From NCBI GenBank assembly GCA_030620995.1, contig JAUXIK010000009.1, positions 1 to 63,160 of the forward strand: DNA of 63,160 bases, in the 5' to 3' direction. The notes under the pieces were generated by a model. It was not told where the DNA came from, did not search any database, and was given only the letters and a program-made list of their open reading frames with translations. The translations under genes were made by a program, and so were the position numbers. Shown here piece after piece: positions 8,347 through 17,200 of the stretch. Each line of letters opens with the position of its first letter. Position 1 is the stretch's first letter. This stretch comes from Candidatus Aegiribacteria sp. Lineage in GTDB: Bacteria > Fermentibacterota > Fermentibacteria > Fermentibacterales > JCC-6.

Positions 8347-9265
8347 TTCTATTCCTTTCTTCAAGAATTCCTGAAAGTATAAATGCTCTTCCGTCATCCG
8401 TTATGCATTCATTTTCTATTCTGAATCCCGCATTCAGCATCCATTCTCTGACTTCGTCCAGATCCAGACCCGGCCAGAGATCGCCATGAGTTCTTTTCAA
8501 ATCCGTGTTATCGTGAGGCAGAAGCTCAATTACAGCGCATCGGCCGCCGGAAACACACACCCTTGCGGCTTCTGTGAAAAAAGCCGGGGGTTCGCCCAGA
8601 TGATGAAGCAGCATGTGCGCTATTACCCCGTCAACCGAAGAATCAGCAGCAGGAAGGTGTTCCGCGGTTCCGAGTCTGAGTTCTACATTCTTATTGTGAC
8701 ACTTCGCGAAAAGCTTTTTCCCCGCTTCTGAAATCATTTCCTGAGACTGGTCGACTCCGATAACGGACGTTCCTCTCCGGGCGAGTCTCAGAACAAGCTC
8801 TCCGTTTCCGCAGCCCGCGTCGAGAATCAGAGCATCGACAGGAAACATATCGAGAACATTGGAAATGTAACTCTCCGGATCAGGCATCAGATCCGATACA
8901 TGATCCCATTCAGTCGCGATGCGATCAAAGAATTGTTTCGATTCCATCCTTCTCGATGCGTAGCATCTTGTCAGTTCAGACATGTCAGCATCGTGATTCT
9001 CAATGCTCGACGCACCTGATGCTATACTCTCTATAAGAGTCCTGATTGCGGGGTCATTCCTGTTCAGGCTGTAGTATACCCAGCTGCCACGCCCCTTTCG
9101 GATAACGATTCCAGCGTCCAGAAGGTTCTTAAGATTATGGCTTACATTTGACTGACTCAGCCTTAGAATATTGGATATCTCACTAACGTTCAGCGGCCCG
9201 CGAAGGAGAATACGGACCATTCTGAGTCTGCTGGAATTTGCCAGGGCACTGAAAATACTTTTCAT
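8324..9265 (-). CDS. ArsR-type regulator fused to a SAM-dependent methyltransferase
   Basis: A 313-residue fusion. Residues 1-85 form an ArsR winged helix ([22 protein letters not shown] is the recognition region, followed by the wing GSWVYYSL). From about residue 145 a class I methyltransferase follows, with motif [15 protein letters not shown], an acidic residue at the end of strand 2 (IGVDQSQEM) and the IAHMLLHHL segment. No metal-binding Cys pair is visible in the HTH part, so it probably senses a small molecule such as SAM or SAH rather than a metal. Its position just before ahcY supports a SAM-cycle role like that described for SahR regulators. The promoter leaves almost no leader before ATG 9265. 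Confidence 0.88.
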   Translation of the reverse strand: MKSIFSALANSSRLRMVRILLRGPLNVSEISNILRLSQSNVSHNLKNLLDAGIVIRKGRGSWVYYSLNRNDPAIRTLIESIASGASSIENHDADMSELTRCYASRRMESKQFFDRIATEWDHVSDLMPDPESYISNVLDMFPVDALILDAGCGNGELVLRLARRGTSVIGVDQSQEMISEAGKKLFAKCHNKNVELRLGTAEHLPAADSSVDGVIAHMLLHHLGEPPAFFTEAARVCVSGGRCAVIELLPHDNTDLKRTHGDLWPGLDLDEVREWMLNAGFRIENECITDDGRAFILSGILEERNRNGRLQSS

Positions 9266-9272
9266 AGATATG

Positions 9273-9300
9273 AATATATGATAATATTCTCATATGTCAA
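9273..9300 (-). promoter_or_regulatory. Promoter with an inverted repeat filling the spacer (likely self-operator of the ArsR-methyltransferase)
   Basis: On the minus strand TTGACA (9300-9295) is a perfect -35 and TATATT (9278-9273) a good -10, separated by 16 bases. Between them lies the inverted repeat ATATGA-8-TCATAT (9276-9295 on the plus strand), which covers the whole spacer and touches both boxes, as expected for an ArsR-type operator. The start codon at 9265 lies only 7 bases past the -10, so the transcript is probably leaderless. Confidence 0.7.
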
Positions 9301-9311
9301 ATAATAGAAGA

Positions 9312-9340
9312 AGAACCCCCTACGTTATGCAGGGGGTTCT
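9312..9340 (-). terminator. Hairpin terminator after the tandem secreted genes
   Basis: AGAACCCCCT at 9312-9321 pairs perfectly with AGGGGGTTCT at 9331-9340 around a 9-base loop. Read on the minus strand it is followed by TCTTCTATTATT. It lies 20 bases after the stop of the gene ending at 9361 and just before the next promoter, so it separates the two transcription units. Confidence 0.75.
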
Positions 9341-9360
9341 CTTTCAGGTATTAATCGCTG

Positions 9361-9957
9361 CTAAAACGCGTTCTTGATACTTCCCCATGTGGTCTGGTCA
9401 AGAGCACCTTCGTAATTGGCCATGACCTGGAGAATGGCTGTACGACTCCAGTTCTGATCTGGATCCCATACGCCGCCGTACCATGCCCAGGTATCTACTC
9501 CGTTGAAACTTATCTGCCCGCCGGTATCGGTATTATCGTAGCCGAAGCAGAAGTAGTTGCCGTCAGGAATGATAATACTAGAAGCAGATACATCAATATA
9601 CGAGTAGACCGTGGGAGGGAATGTACCCGGACCGGGATCAGTCGGTGTGAATTCGCCATAGTAGTCAGCTGTGGAGGCCTGGCCTGAAGGAGCTACAAGC
9701 CCCCCCACATCAGTCCAGACTACCCAGCCGTAAGGGCCTGTGGCAGGCCCGCAGCACGGAAATCCGAATTCGGTGATCATAATATCATATCCGGTATCGT
9801 TTAGTACTGTGGAGATGAACCATTCTCCCCAACCATCATTTGATCCACCTGTGGTCGGCACCATATCAATGGTTCCGCCTGTGTTATACTCGAAATCCTC
9901 AGCAAAGGCTGCTGAAGCGAATACGAGTGTAACTGCAAGAAGAATGAATTTTTTCAT
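9361..9957 (-). CDS. Secreted protein of unknown function, paralogue 1
   Basis: A 198-residue protein with a clear signal peptide (MKKFILLAVTLVFASAAFA) and a mature part rich in Gly, Trp, Tyr and Asp. It is a tandem paralogue of the next gene: both share DFEYNTGG, GWGEWFI, EFGFPCCG, GWVVW, FGY-NTD-GGQ, FNG and LDQTTWG-IK at matching spacing. A conserved CC pair suggests a disulfide or metal site. There is no T9SS-type tail. I do not recognise the family. The beta-rich, small-residue composition fits an exported structural or binding protein. A terminator follows directly. Confidence 0.8.
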   Translation of the reverse strand: MKKFILLAVTLVFASAAFAEDFEYNTGGTIDMVPTTGGSNDGWGEWFISTVLNDTGYDIMITEFGFPCCGPATGPYGWVVWTDVGGLVAPSGQASTADYYGEFTPTDPGPGTFPPTVYSYIDVSASSIIIPDGNYFCFGYDNTDTGGQISFNGVDTWAWYGGVWDPDQNWSRTAILQVMANYEGALDQTTWGSIKNAF

Positions 9958-9993
9958 TTTTTCCTTTCAACTTAGAGTATCCGACAATCATTC

Positions 9994-10584
9994 TCAGAAC
10001 ATATACTTTATTAATCCCCATGTTGTCTGATCAAGAGCCTCATCGTAATTGGCTTTGACCTGCAGCACCGCAGTTCGATAAAGATCTTCATCCGAAGCCC
10101 AGACACTGCTGTGCCAGGACCAGGTTTCAATACCGTTGAAGGGCGTCTGTCCTCCGAGGTCAGTGTTCTGATAACCGAAAACGAATTGTGTATTATCCTG
10201 AATTATTATAGTTTGATCCGATACGTTTACATACGTATACACGGATGGATCGCCGCCCGGCCCTTCAACAGGAGTAAAAGACCCGTGATAATCACAGCTT
10301 TCAGGTATACCGGATGGTGGTCCGGTATCAGGCATGTCCCCCCAGACAACCCAGCCGAATTCACCGGTTGTTGTTCCACAGCATGGAAATCCAAATTCAG
10401 TCAAAAGCAGGTCATGCCCCGTGTCGTTGAAAACAGAGGTTATGAACCATTCCCCCCAACCTGCACTCGATCCGGAAAGATCCGCAACGTAATCGATCAC
10501 CCCGCCTGTGTTGTACTCAAAATCTTCCCCGAAACCTGACAATGACAACGTAAGCAGCATAAATAATATGAGAAGATACTTCAT
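9994..10584 (-). CDS. Secreted protein of unknown function, paralogue 2
   Basis: A 196-residue tandem paralogue of the gene at 9361-9957, separated from it by 36 bases and probably in the same transcript. The signal peptide MKYLLILFMLLTLSLSGFG is followed by the same DFEYNTGG start, EFGFPCCG motif and LDQTTWGLIKYMF end. Divergence is spread along the whole length, so the duplication is not very recent. A third, broken copy of part of this family is readable at 12871-12924. Function is unknown. Confidence 0.8.
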   Translation of the reverse strand: MKYLLILFMLLTLSLSGFGEDFEYNTGGVIDYVADLSGSSAGWGEWFITSVFNDTGHDLLLTEFGFPCCGTTTGEFGWVVWGDMPDTGPPSGIPESCDYHGSFTPVEGPGGDPSVYTYVNVSDQTIIIQDNTQFVFGYQNTDLGGQTPFNGIETWSWHSSVWASDEDLYRTAVLQVKANYDEALDQTTWGLIKYMF

Positions 10585-10723
10585 GTTACACCCCTTTTCA
10601 TGACCGGACCATCATGTGAATTCTTAACCTGTCAAATCACGTCCAGTCATCATTATCAGTAATAACCAATTTTTCCCCTCAGTGCAATCCCCATGGGATT
10701 CGCTGAACTTTGGAAGAACGCTG

Positions 10724-10909
10724 TCATAGAGAAGCCATTATACGTAAATACAGCCTTGCGCTTCCGAGGCCTTCCTTTATCGGAAACCCCGCTGCTGCGT
10801 CCGCGAGAAATATTCCGCTCGTTCCCCTCATGCCCGCTCCGCATCCGGCCGGGTATCTCATTATGTCTTCGGGGGTTTCAATTGCCGCCATGTCGCAGAA
10901 AAGGTACAT
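10724..10909 (-). pseudogene. Detached C-terminal fragment of an Omp85-like gene
   Basis: The 61 codons reproduce the last residues of the Omp85-like protein encoded at 12924-14282 (from YLFCDMAAIE to LYLRIMASL and the same TGA). I compared the two stretches by eye and found about nine base differences, all synonymous: for example GGA/GGC, CTT/CTC, CTG/TTA and CGG/CGT in the last fifteen codons, and AGA/AGG, ACT/ACG, AGT/AGC and TTC/TTT around GMRGTSGIF. The fragment therefore comes from a copy that was under protein-level selection until recently. It has no upstream barrel or POTRA part and is not expected to function alone. Confidence 0.8.
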
Positions 10910-10925
10910 TCCTCAAATGATGGAG

Positions 10926-11081
10926 ATGCAGGTCGAAATCCTTGTTGACAAGGTTGTTCCTGCAGGTATGTACTCTGAATACTTCGATGGCTCAGGCCTC
11001 TGCTCAGGTATGTACCTGATAAGGCTGGTCGCGGGTGAACATGCCGCTTCCAGGAGATGTGTCATCATCAGGGATGATTAG
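10926..11081 (+). pseudogene. Detached T9SS-like sorting-domain fragment
   Basis: The 51 codons match the end of the beta-helix protein at 11186-12823: VVPAGMYSEY, DGS, LCSGMYLIRLVAGEHAASRR and II are shared. The copies differ at several amino acids (EYFDGSGL versus EYLDGSDL, CVIIRDD versus CIIIRVD). This is thus the tail of a different paralogue rather than a direct duplicate. The upstream part of that paralogue is missing and replaced by the Omp85 tail fragment on the other strand. Confidence 0.75.
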
Positions 11082-11185
11082 TCACTAAAAGTCAACCTGA
11101 TCTCAAATAGGCTCAAAACAGTACAGAATTGCCCAAGATAATGTAAACAGTTACATTCAGTATATGAACGGAGTGTATACTGATC

Positions 11186-12823
11186 ATGAAGTATTCAGTT
11201 ATTCTTCTACTTGGATTATTCCCCCTCCTTCTTGCCGACACCCTTCTCGTTCCCTCTGAATACCCTTCCATCCACGATGCTATCACCGCTGCGCAGGACG
11301 GTGATACAGTACTGGTATCTCCGGGACAGTATTGTGGCGGCTTCAGTTTCCAGGGAAAGAATATTGTACTTCGAAGTGCAGGTGGTTCCGGTAGCACTTA
11401 TATAGAATCACCTTTTCCAGAATTCCACTGCGTGATGTTCACAGGCGGAGAGGACAGCACTGCCGTGCTTGAGGGATTCAGCATTACCAATGTGAGTTTC
11501 GACGGCACGGTGGATGACGGCAGGGATCCTGTTGATTATGGCGGTGGTATTTACATTACAAATTCATCAGAACCGATGATTAGAAATAATATGATTGTCA
11601 ACTGCTGGGTGTCTGTCAACGGTGGAGGAATATTTATAGAAAATTCTTCTCCATGTCTGACGGATAATATCATCACTAACAATTACGCTCACCAAACGGG
11701 AGGAGGTATCTGGGCTGGTGGTGGCAGTGGTGGTACTCTCCCACTGCGCATAATCAACTGCACTGTGGATGGGAATCAGAGTAACATAACCGGTGGAATG
11801 AGCATCACACATCCGATTGCTGAAATCATCAACAACACAATCATTAACAACATAGGTGGATATGACAGTGGTGCTGGAGGAATCGGGATAAACAGCCCAA
11901 GTGTATTGCTCTACAGTAACTATATCTCAGGAAACGACGGTTATACCGGCGGAGGAGTCGCCATAGCCGGTGGCTACACAACCGTTATCGGAAACCTTAT
12001 CACTGAAAACACAGCAAGCTTAGGTGGAGGTATTTATGAGAGTTCTGGTGGTGTTCTATACATGGAGAACAATACAATTGCCTTCAATGAAACAGATCTA
12101 ACCAGCGGCTGGGGTGGTGGACTAATTTCTTGGGAAGATACTTTATACATATCAAACACCATATTCTGGGGTAACACAAGTGCGCATGGTTCACAAATAT
12201 GCCTTCCAGCCACAACGAATCCAAATACAACAATAATCAGTTATTGTAACATACAATTTGGTCAGGATTCTATCTATCTGGGTCCAATCGCAATCCTCGA
12301 ATGGGGTCCCGGCAACATCGATACCGATCCTCTTTTCGAGTCCGGTCCTCTTGGTGATTACCATCTTTCCTATGGTTCTCCCTGCATTGATGCCGGTAAT
12401 CCCGCCTGGGAGTACAACGATCCCGAGGATCCCTTCAATCCTGGTTATGCCCTCTGGCCAGCAATGGGAACTACCCGCAATGACATGGGAGCCTTCGGAG
12501 GAGGCGGTGTCAATTACTGGCTTGGTGTTGAAGAGGAAGAATCCTCTTCACCGGAAGCAGGGCTGGTTCTGAAATCCTTTCCAAATCCATTCAGTTCATC
12601 CTGCACTGTGTGTTTCCAGCTTGAGCATCCTTCGGATGTGGTTCTTTCAGTGTTCGATCTCTCCGGTCGACTCGTTGAGACTCTTGTTGATGAGGTTGTT
12701 CCCGCAGGTATGTACTCTGAATACCTTGATGGTTCCGATCTCTGCTCAGGTATGTACCTGATAAGACTGGTTGCGGGTGAACATGCCGCTTCCAGGAGAT
12801 GTATCATCATCAGGGTTGACTAA
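11186..12823 (+). CDS. Secreted right-handed beta-helix protein with T9SS-like sorting domain
   Basis: A 545-residue exported protein. The signal peptide (MKYSVILLLGLFPLLLADT) is followed by the usual entry to parallel beta-helix proteins (VPSEYPSIHDAITAAQDGDTV) and about ten coils rich in NNTI/GGGI turns (residues 60-400). After an LGVEEEE linker, the last 80 residues form a sorting-type domain: SFPNPFSSS, then VLSVFDLSGRLVETLV and CSGMYLIRL. The family often binds or cuts polysaccharide, but no catalytic residues can be named here. It should be carried across the outer membrane by a type IX-like system; candidate parts are encoded at 12.9-28.2 kb. The gene points towards that locus. Confidence 0.85.
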   Translation: MKYSVILLLGLFPLLLADTLLVPSEYPSIHDAITAAQDGDTVLVSPGQYCGGFSFQGKNIVLRSAGGSGSTYIESPFPEFHCVMFTGGEDSTAVLEGFSITNVSFDGTVDDGRDPVDYGGGIYITNSSEPMIRNNMIVNCWVSVNGGGIFIENSSPCLTDNIITNNYAHQTGGGIWAGGGSGGTLPLRIINCTVDGNQSNITGGMSITHPIAEIINNTIINNIGGYDSGAGGIGINSPSVLLYSNYISGNDGYTGGGVAIAGGYTTVIGNLITENTASLGGGIYESSGGVLYMENNTIAFNETDLTSGWGGGLISWEDTLYISNTIFWGNTSAHGSQICLPATTNPNTTIISYCNIQFGQDSIYLGPIAILEWGPGNIDTDPLFESGPLGDYHLSYGSPCIDAGNPAWEYNDPEDPFNPGYALWPAMGTTRNDMGAFGGGGVNYWLGVEEEESSSPEAGLVLKSFPNPFSSSCTVCFQLEHPSDVVLSVFDLSGRLVETLVDEVVPAGMYSEYLDGSDLCSGMYLIRLVAGEHAASRRCIIIRVD

Positions 12824-12870
12824 TTGGTTAATTTTAAAACCTTGCATCCATGCCATAAAGGGGTTCCAAC

Positions 12871-12924
12871 TCAGATATAACTTCCCCAGTACCAAGACCG
12901 GATTTCAGCAGCGTTGAAGGGCGT
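12871..12924 (-). pseudogene. Fragment of a third copy of the 9.4/10.0-kb secreted family
   Basis: Read on the minus strand, this 17-codon piece gives TPFNAAEIRSWYWGSYI and a stop. It aligns with TPFNGIETWSWHSSVW of the paralogue at 9994-10584 and with FNGVDTWAWYGGVW of the one at 9361-9957. Nothing of the rest is present. It abuts the stop codon of the Omp85-like gene, marking a recombination joint. Confidence 0.5.
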
Positions 12925-14282
12925 CATAGAGAAGCCATTATCCGCAGATACAGCCTCGCGCTTCCAAGTCCTTCCTTTATCGGAAACCCCGCTGCTGCGT
13001 CCGCGAGGAATATTCCACTAGTTCCTCTCATGCCCGCTCCGCATCCGGCCGGGTATCTCATTATGTCTTCGGGGGTTTCAATTGCCGCCATGTCGCAGAA
13101 AAGATAAATCCTTGTTTCTGTCTCACCGATGGATAGTTCGGGTCTGCCAACGATATACCTGACAGCTCTGAAAGCATTGTCAGGGTAGCCACGCAGTGTC
13201 TGCTGGCCGCCAAGCTGCCGAAGCAGGCCCTCGAACCAGTCCCCCTGCATCACTCCGCCGGTAAGAAGTTCTCCGCCAAGTCCCATGAATCCTCTGAACC
13301 AGTCTCCCCTGATCTCGGCTTCAGCCATAGTCAGAACACCGGAAGTATCCCGGCCGGTTCTGTTTCCGGCTCTGGCTTCAAATTGAAGATTTATTCCCTG
13401 CCACCCCTGAGGTACTCTCCGGCCTGCGCGGTAGAGGATTCCGGCAAGCCCGTAATCGTATTCCTCCCTTGAGCCGTCGGGAGGATATCCTCTCCAGATT
13501 CCCGCTCCTCCCTTTACTTCCATCGTGTACATTTCCCAGATGATGGAAAGGCTGACCTCTCTGTTAACCCAGGAGCTTTCAGGAGTGTCCTGAGCCGCTT
13601 CAAGTTCAAGTGAAAGGGGTATGCCGAAAAGCCAGGGTTCTCTGTATCTGAGACTTGCGTTCAATCCCCCCCAGCCGGTGGTATGAGCTGATATCTCGAG
13701 TTCTCTGGCTGTACCTGCAAGATTCAGGAACAGAACCTCGCCTCCCCCTTCAAGATCTTCCCCGTTCCACCCCATTGCCGCAGCGAAATGGCCGGATCGC
13801 CCTTCCTGAAGATTCTGGATCAGGACAAGGTTTCCCAGTTCTCCCAGAAACAGTACTGTGGCCCCTGTCTGATCAAGAAATTTTAATCGTTCCAGTCTCC
13901 TGAGCCATGAATCAACTGCTTCCCTGTCATAGATATCTCCGGGTTTCATACTGAGCAGCCTTGTGAAGACCTCAGGGCGAGTTCCCGGGGCTCCTTCTAT
14001 CCGAACCTCCTCAAGAGAGGCGTGCCTTCCCGGAACCATATTGACAACAAGCGTGTCTGCCGATGGAAAAAAGAACCCGGCGCCGGCGAACGGATAACCT
14101 TCTTCAAGATACCATTGCAGAATTCTCTCCTGCAGAACCGCTATGGACGAATCGGCTGCAAGGACAGTGTCCAGGCCAAGCTCTGAAATGTCAGGTATGG
14201 GAGGGCTGCCCCTGAAGTCGATTGAAACGGGAGGAGCATCGCCTGATTCAGCCATTATCAGAAGCAGAAACAGACAGAACAT
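12924..14282 (-). CDS. Omp85-superfamily outer-membrane protein (BamA/TamA-like, single POTRA)
   Basis: A 452-residue protein. After a short signal sequence, residues 40-160 look like one POTRA domain or a little more (LQERILQWYLEEGYPFA, VRIEGAPGTRPEVFTRLLSMKPGDIYD). A 16-strand-type barrel follows from about 170. LGGQQTLRGYPDNAFRA is the Omp85 L6 (V/L)RGY motif. The protein ends LYLRIMASL rather than in the usual terminal Phe. With one POTRA it is shorter than BamA and closer to small Omp85 translocon or insertion partners. It directly follows the large outer-membrane protein gene (no gap), so it may help insert that protein. A fragment copy of its tail lies at 10724-10909. Confidence 0.85.
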   Translation of the reverse strand: MFCLFLLLIMAESGDAPPVSIDFRGSPPIPDISELGLDTVLAADSSIAVLQERILQWYLEEGYPFAGAGFFFPSADTLVVNMVPGRHASLEEVRIEGAPGTRPEVFTRLLSMKPGDIYDREAVDSWLRRLERLKFLDQTGATVLFLGELGNLVLIQNLQEGRSGHFAAAMGWNGEDLEGGGEVLFLNLAGTARELEISAHTTGWGGLNASLRYREPWLFGIPLSLELEAAQDTPESSWVNREVSLSIIWEMYTMEVKGGAGIWRGYPPDGSREEYDYGLAGILYRAGRRVPQGWQGINLQFEARAGNRTGRDTSGVLTMAEAEIRGDWFRGFMGLGGELLTGGVMQGDWFEGLLRQLGGQQTLRGYPDNAFRAVRYIVGRPELSIGETETRIYLFCDMAAIETPEDIMRYPAGCGAGMRGTSGIFLADAAAGFPIKEGLGSARLYLRIMASL

Positions 14283-17200
14283 CTAGAAATTCACCGTTCC
14301 TTCCAGCCCGGCTCTCTGAGTCCAGTTGCTGCCGGACGGTTTTCTTCCCCAGTAATAGATTCTGATGTCAAATCCTGATGATATGCTTTTACCTACTCTG
14401 GCAGACGTTCGCCAGGAAAGTCCGGAATCATTGCCGTCAAAGAACCATACGGGAAGATCATCATCTCCGGGGATGTATCCTGCGGTTGCCATCGCGTAAG
14501 CTGTCCACCCTCCACCCATTAAAGAGAAGTGTGGTCCCGCTTCGAACATATTGTTGCGAAGACTGGAAATGACCTCCTCGCGAATGTCTATTGCTGCAAG
14601 TAAACCCGGCTCCACTCCCGGAGAAAGCTCCACGGATGGATCGACAGCGATCCGCAGACCGCGGATATCTCGCGGGGAATAGAGCTCTTCCTCTTTTCTC
14701 CAGAGTTTAGCGGAACATTCGATTACCAGAATCCTCGTGGGGTTCAGCATAGGTACTGTTTCAACGGACCAGCTTCTTTCCACCCTCAGCCCCGATCCGC
14801 TGTAGGAAATCCTCTCGTTTCTCAGCTTGCCGATAACAGTCAATCTTCTGAGGAGCCCGGTTTCCCACCGGAACCAGGGTGAAAGATCAATGCTGTATCC
14901 TCCCTCTTCTTCAGTATCGAACGCGCCGATAAGGGAAAGCGTTCTCAAACGATCATCAGCACCGCTGGAAGAAAGCCTGAGAACACTGTTCAGTCCGGAC
15001 GATATGCCCGTGGTCGATACGGTTGTTTCAAGAGAAGCGGATGTTACCGCGTCGCCGGCGCCTCCAGGCTGGTAACTTATATTGTAATCTCCATCGGGAT
15101 CAGGATAATACTGGCCTGTCTCCGGGTCATAACTGTAGTTTCCCTCTCCCTCACCCGCCCAAAGATATATCACATCAAGTGATCTGCTTATCGTTCCGGA
15201 TCCGTTGTAGACGCTTTCTATCCAGACGGATCCATAAGTGCCTCTGAGTGATGCTGTGATGGCGTCAGCATGCAGTTCTCCGCCCATATCATACGATGTT
15301 GAAGAGTGCTCAATACTTCCTCCGTACCGGAGAACGCCGCTCAGACCGGATCCTTCAAGTCTCGCTCGCCAGACATTGAAAGGAGCTGACAGCGGTCCTC
15401 CCGAACGCGAATCATCCTGAAGTTCGAATCGAATCAGCGCTCTGCCCGATCCCTTCTCAAGAGACAGACCGGCATAACCGGTCTTTACACTTCCGGACAG
15501 GCTGTCGCTCCAGGATTCCTCTGTGCCGCTCAATCCCAGGAATGGTTTCAGGGTGCCGGATAAGGGTATGGCTGATACTGACAGACCGGACGATTCTCCC
15601 GGCCTTATCTGATCCGTATCGTTCCGCTTCAGGTATACACCGCTGATAAGCACGGCTATGTTTCCCGGATCGAGGTTTGATGAAGCGCGATATCGCTCCA
15701 GTATGCCACCTTCCTCCATGAATCTTCCGGATGCGGTTACAAGAAGCCCTTCTCCTCCGATGCTGACCTCGGCAATGTTATCCTTTCCCTTATAATCCGG
15801 AGGGAGAGACCAGGCGGAGATGGAGCTGTCAGCCTCAAGCTCATCAGGAGGTTCGTAACCCGATGTTACCAGAGTACCTCTTAAGCCCAGGCCGGGACCA
15901 TTCTCCCAGAAATCAAATGACATATTGCCCCGGAGACAGGTTCCCTCTCTTGTAGTGGCATCTGAATTGAACAGGTTTCCGGTTCTCCCCGATACGGCTG
16001 TTTCCAGTTCGCCATTGAGAGCATCGGAGTTGTATTTAACTATGATACCGCCGGTTCTGTAACCGCCCGGTATCTGGATATACTGCCTTGGAAGATGGGT
16101 TCCGCTTCCCTCTCCGATCCAGAGATACCCTCCGATCGAAGAATCATAAATGTAATCCCCCGGCCCTGACGGAGGCCGATTGAATATTAAGTTCCAGTCT
16201 CCCTGCCCGGGGCCTTCGAAAACATAGTGTTCCAGACTGTCCTTACTGTAACTCCCGTTTCCCGGTCCAACATCAGTCGCGCCATCGATCCATGCTTCAG
16301 AAGGGTCTTCTCCCGCGTTGGTAAGGACGTTTACAGCTTCATCTGTCAGGATAAATCCAAGGGGGGATTCTTTGTCATCTTCAACAAAAAACCCCTTGAA
16401 TCCAACTTCCAGCCCTCCTGCTGAATGAACCACGGATGCGGTGACAAGATCCTTTCGAAAACCGTCACCTCGCTGAGAGAATGTTATTTCGACTCTCTGA
16501 TCATTTCTTATGAGCCTGTTTGAAGTAAAAGTAATCAATCCCGCGGTGTATTCCATTTCGTAATCAGACGTTTTTCCCCGCTCCATGATCTCGCCATCCA
16601 GCCAGACTTTCTCGCTGCCGGGGACGATCTCCCATCCCGATGTCACATCATACGGTCCCTGAATCCCCTCTTCGGTAAAGAATACAGTTCTCTGCCTGGT
16701 ATCCCCGGAAGTGCCATATCCTGCGGAAGCCAGCAAGTGTGAAGAAATACTCCCTTCCAGGTCAACTCCGCTGATTTCATGGTTCCATGCAAGCGGACCT
16801 GTCTGTTCATTTCCGCTTACCCACTCCATATCACCCAGACGGGCTCTCCAGGAGCCGCCGTCAACCAGAAAGAATATCCGGTCAAGCTGCGAGACAAGTT
16901 CGGAGGAATACGGACCGGTGGACAGATTGCGATCAGTAACACTTCCGGATACGGTGATTCCAGGCGCCGCAGTTCCATCAACAGTAATTCTGGTTCCCTG
17001 GTCCAGCCCTCCCCCGTCACCTACGGAAAATCCGATTCTCTTGGAGCCGGATATGTAAAGGCCATGCTCCTGAACGGGGCTGAATTCGCGGTGGTCGGAA
17101 AGCAGATTAACAATCCTGTTCTCAGCGAATTCAATATCCAGTTTTATCGAAGAAGGAATATCCAGAGACATAAGGTCGAATTCCAGGTAAACCGTGTCTC

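Larger units (their letters stand above)
10585..11185. other. Gene-poor stretch made of shuffled gene-tail fragments
   Basis: No intact gene is visible in these 600 bases. The middle is filled by two fragments placed tail-to-tail in the wrong order: a minus-strand copy of the end of the Omp85-like gene (10724-10909) and a plus-strand copy of the end of a CTD-bearing surface protein (10926-11081). The flanks (10585-10720 and 11082-11185) show no feature I recognise, apart from likely leader sequence for the gene starting at 11186. Confidence 0.6.

Noticed and set aside
8347..8397. Earlier in-frame ATG of ahcY (8397)
   Set aside because: It adds residues unlike the family and lies within the arsR-methyltransferase gene, while ATG 8346 has a good ribosome site.
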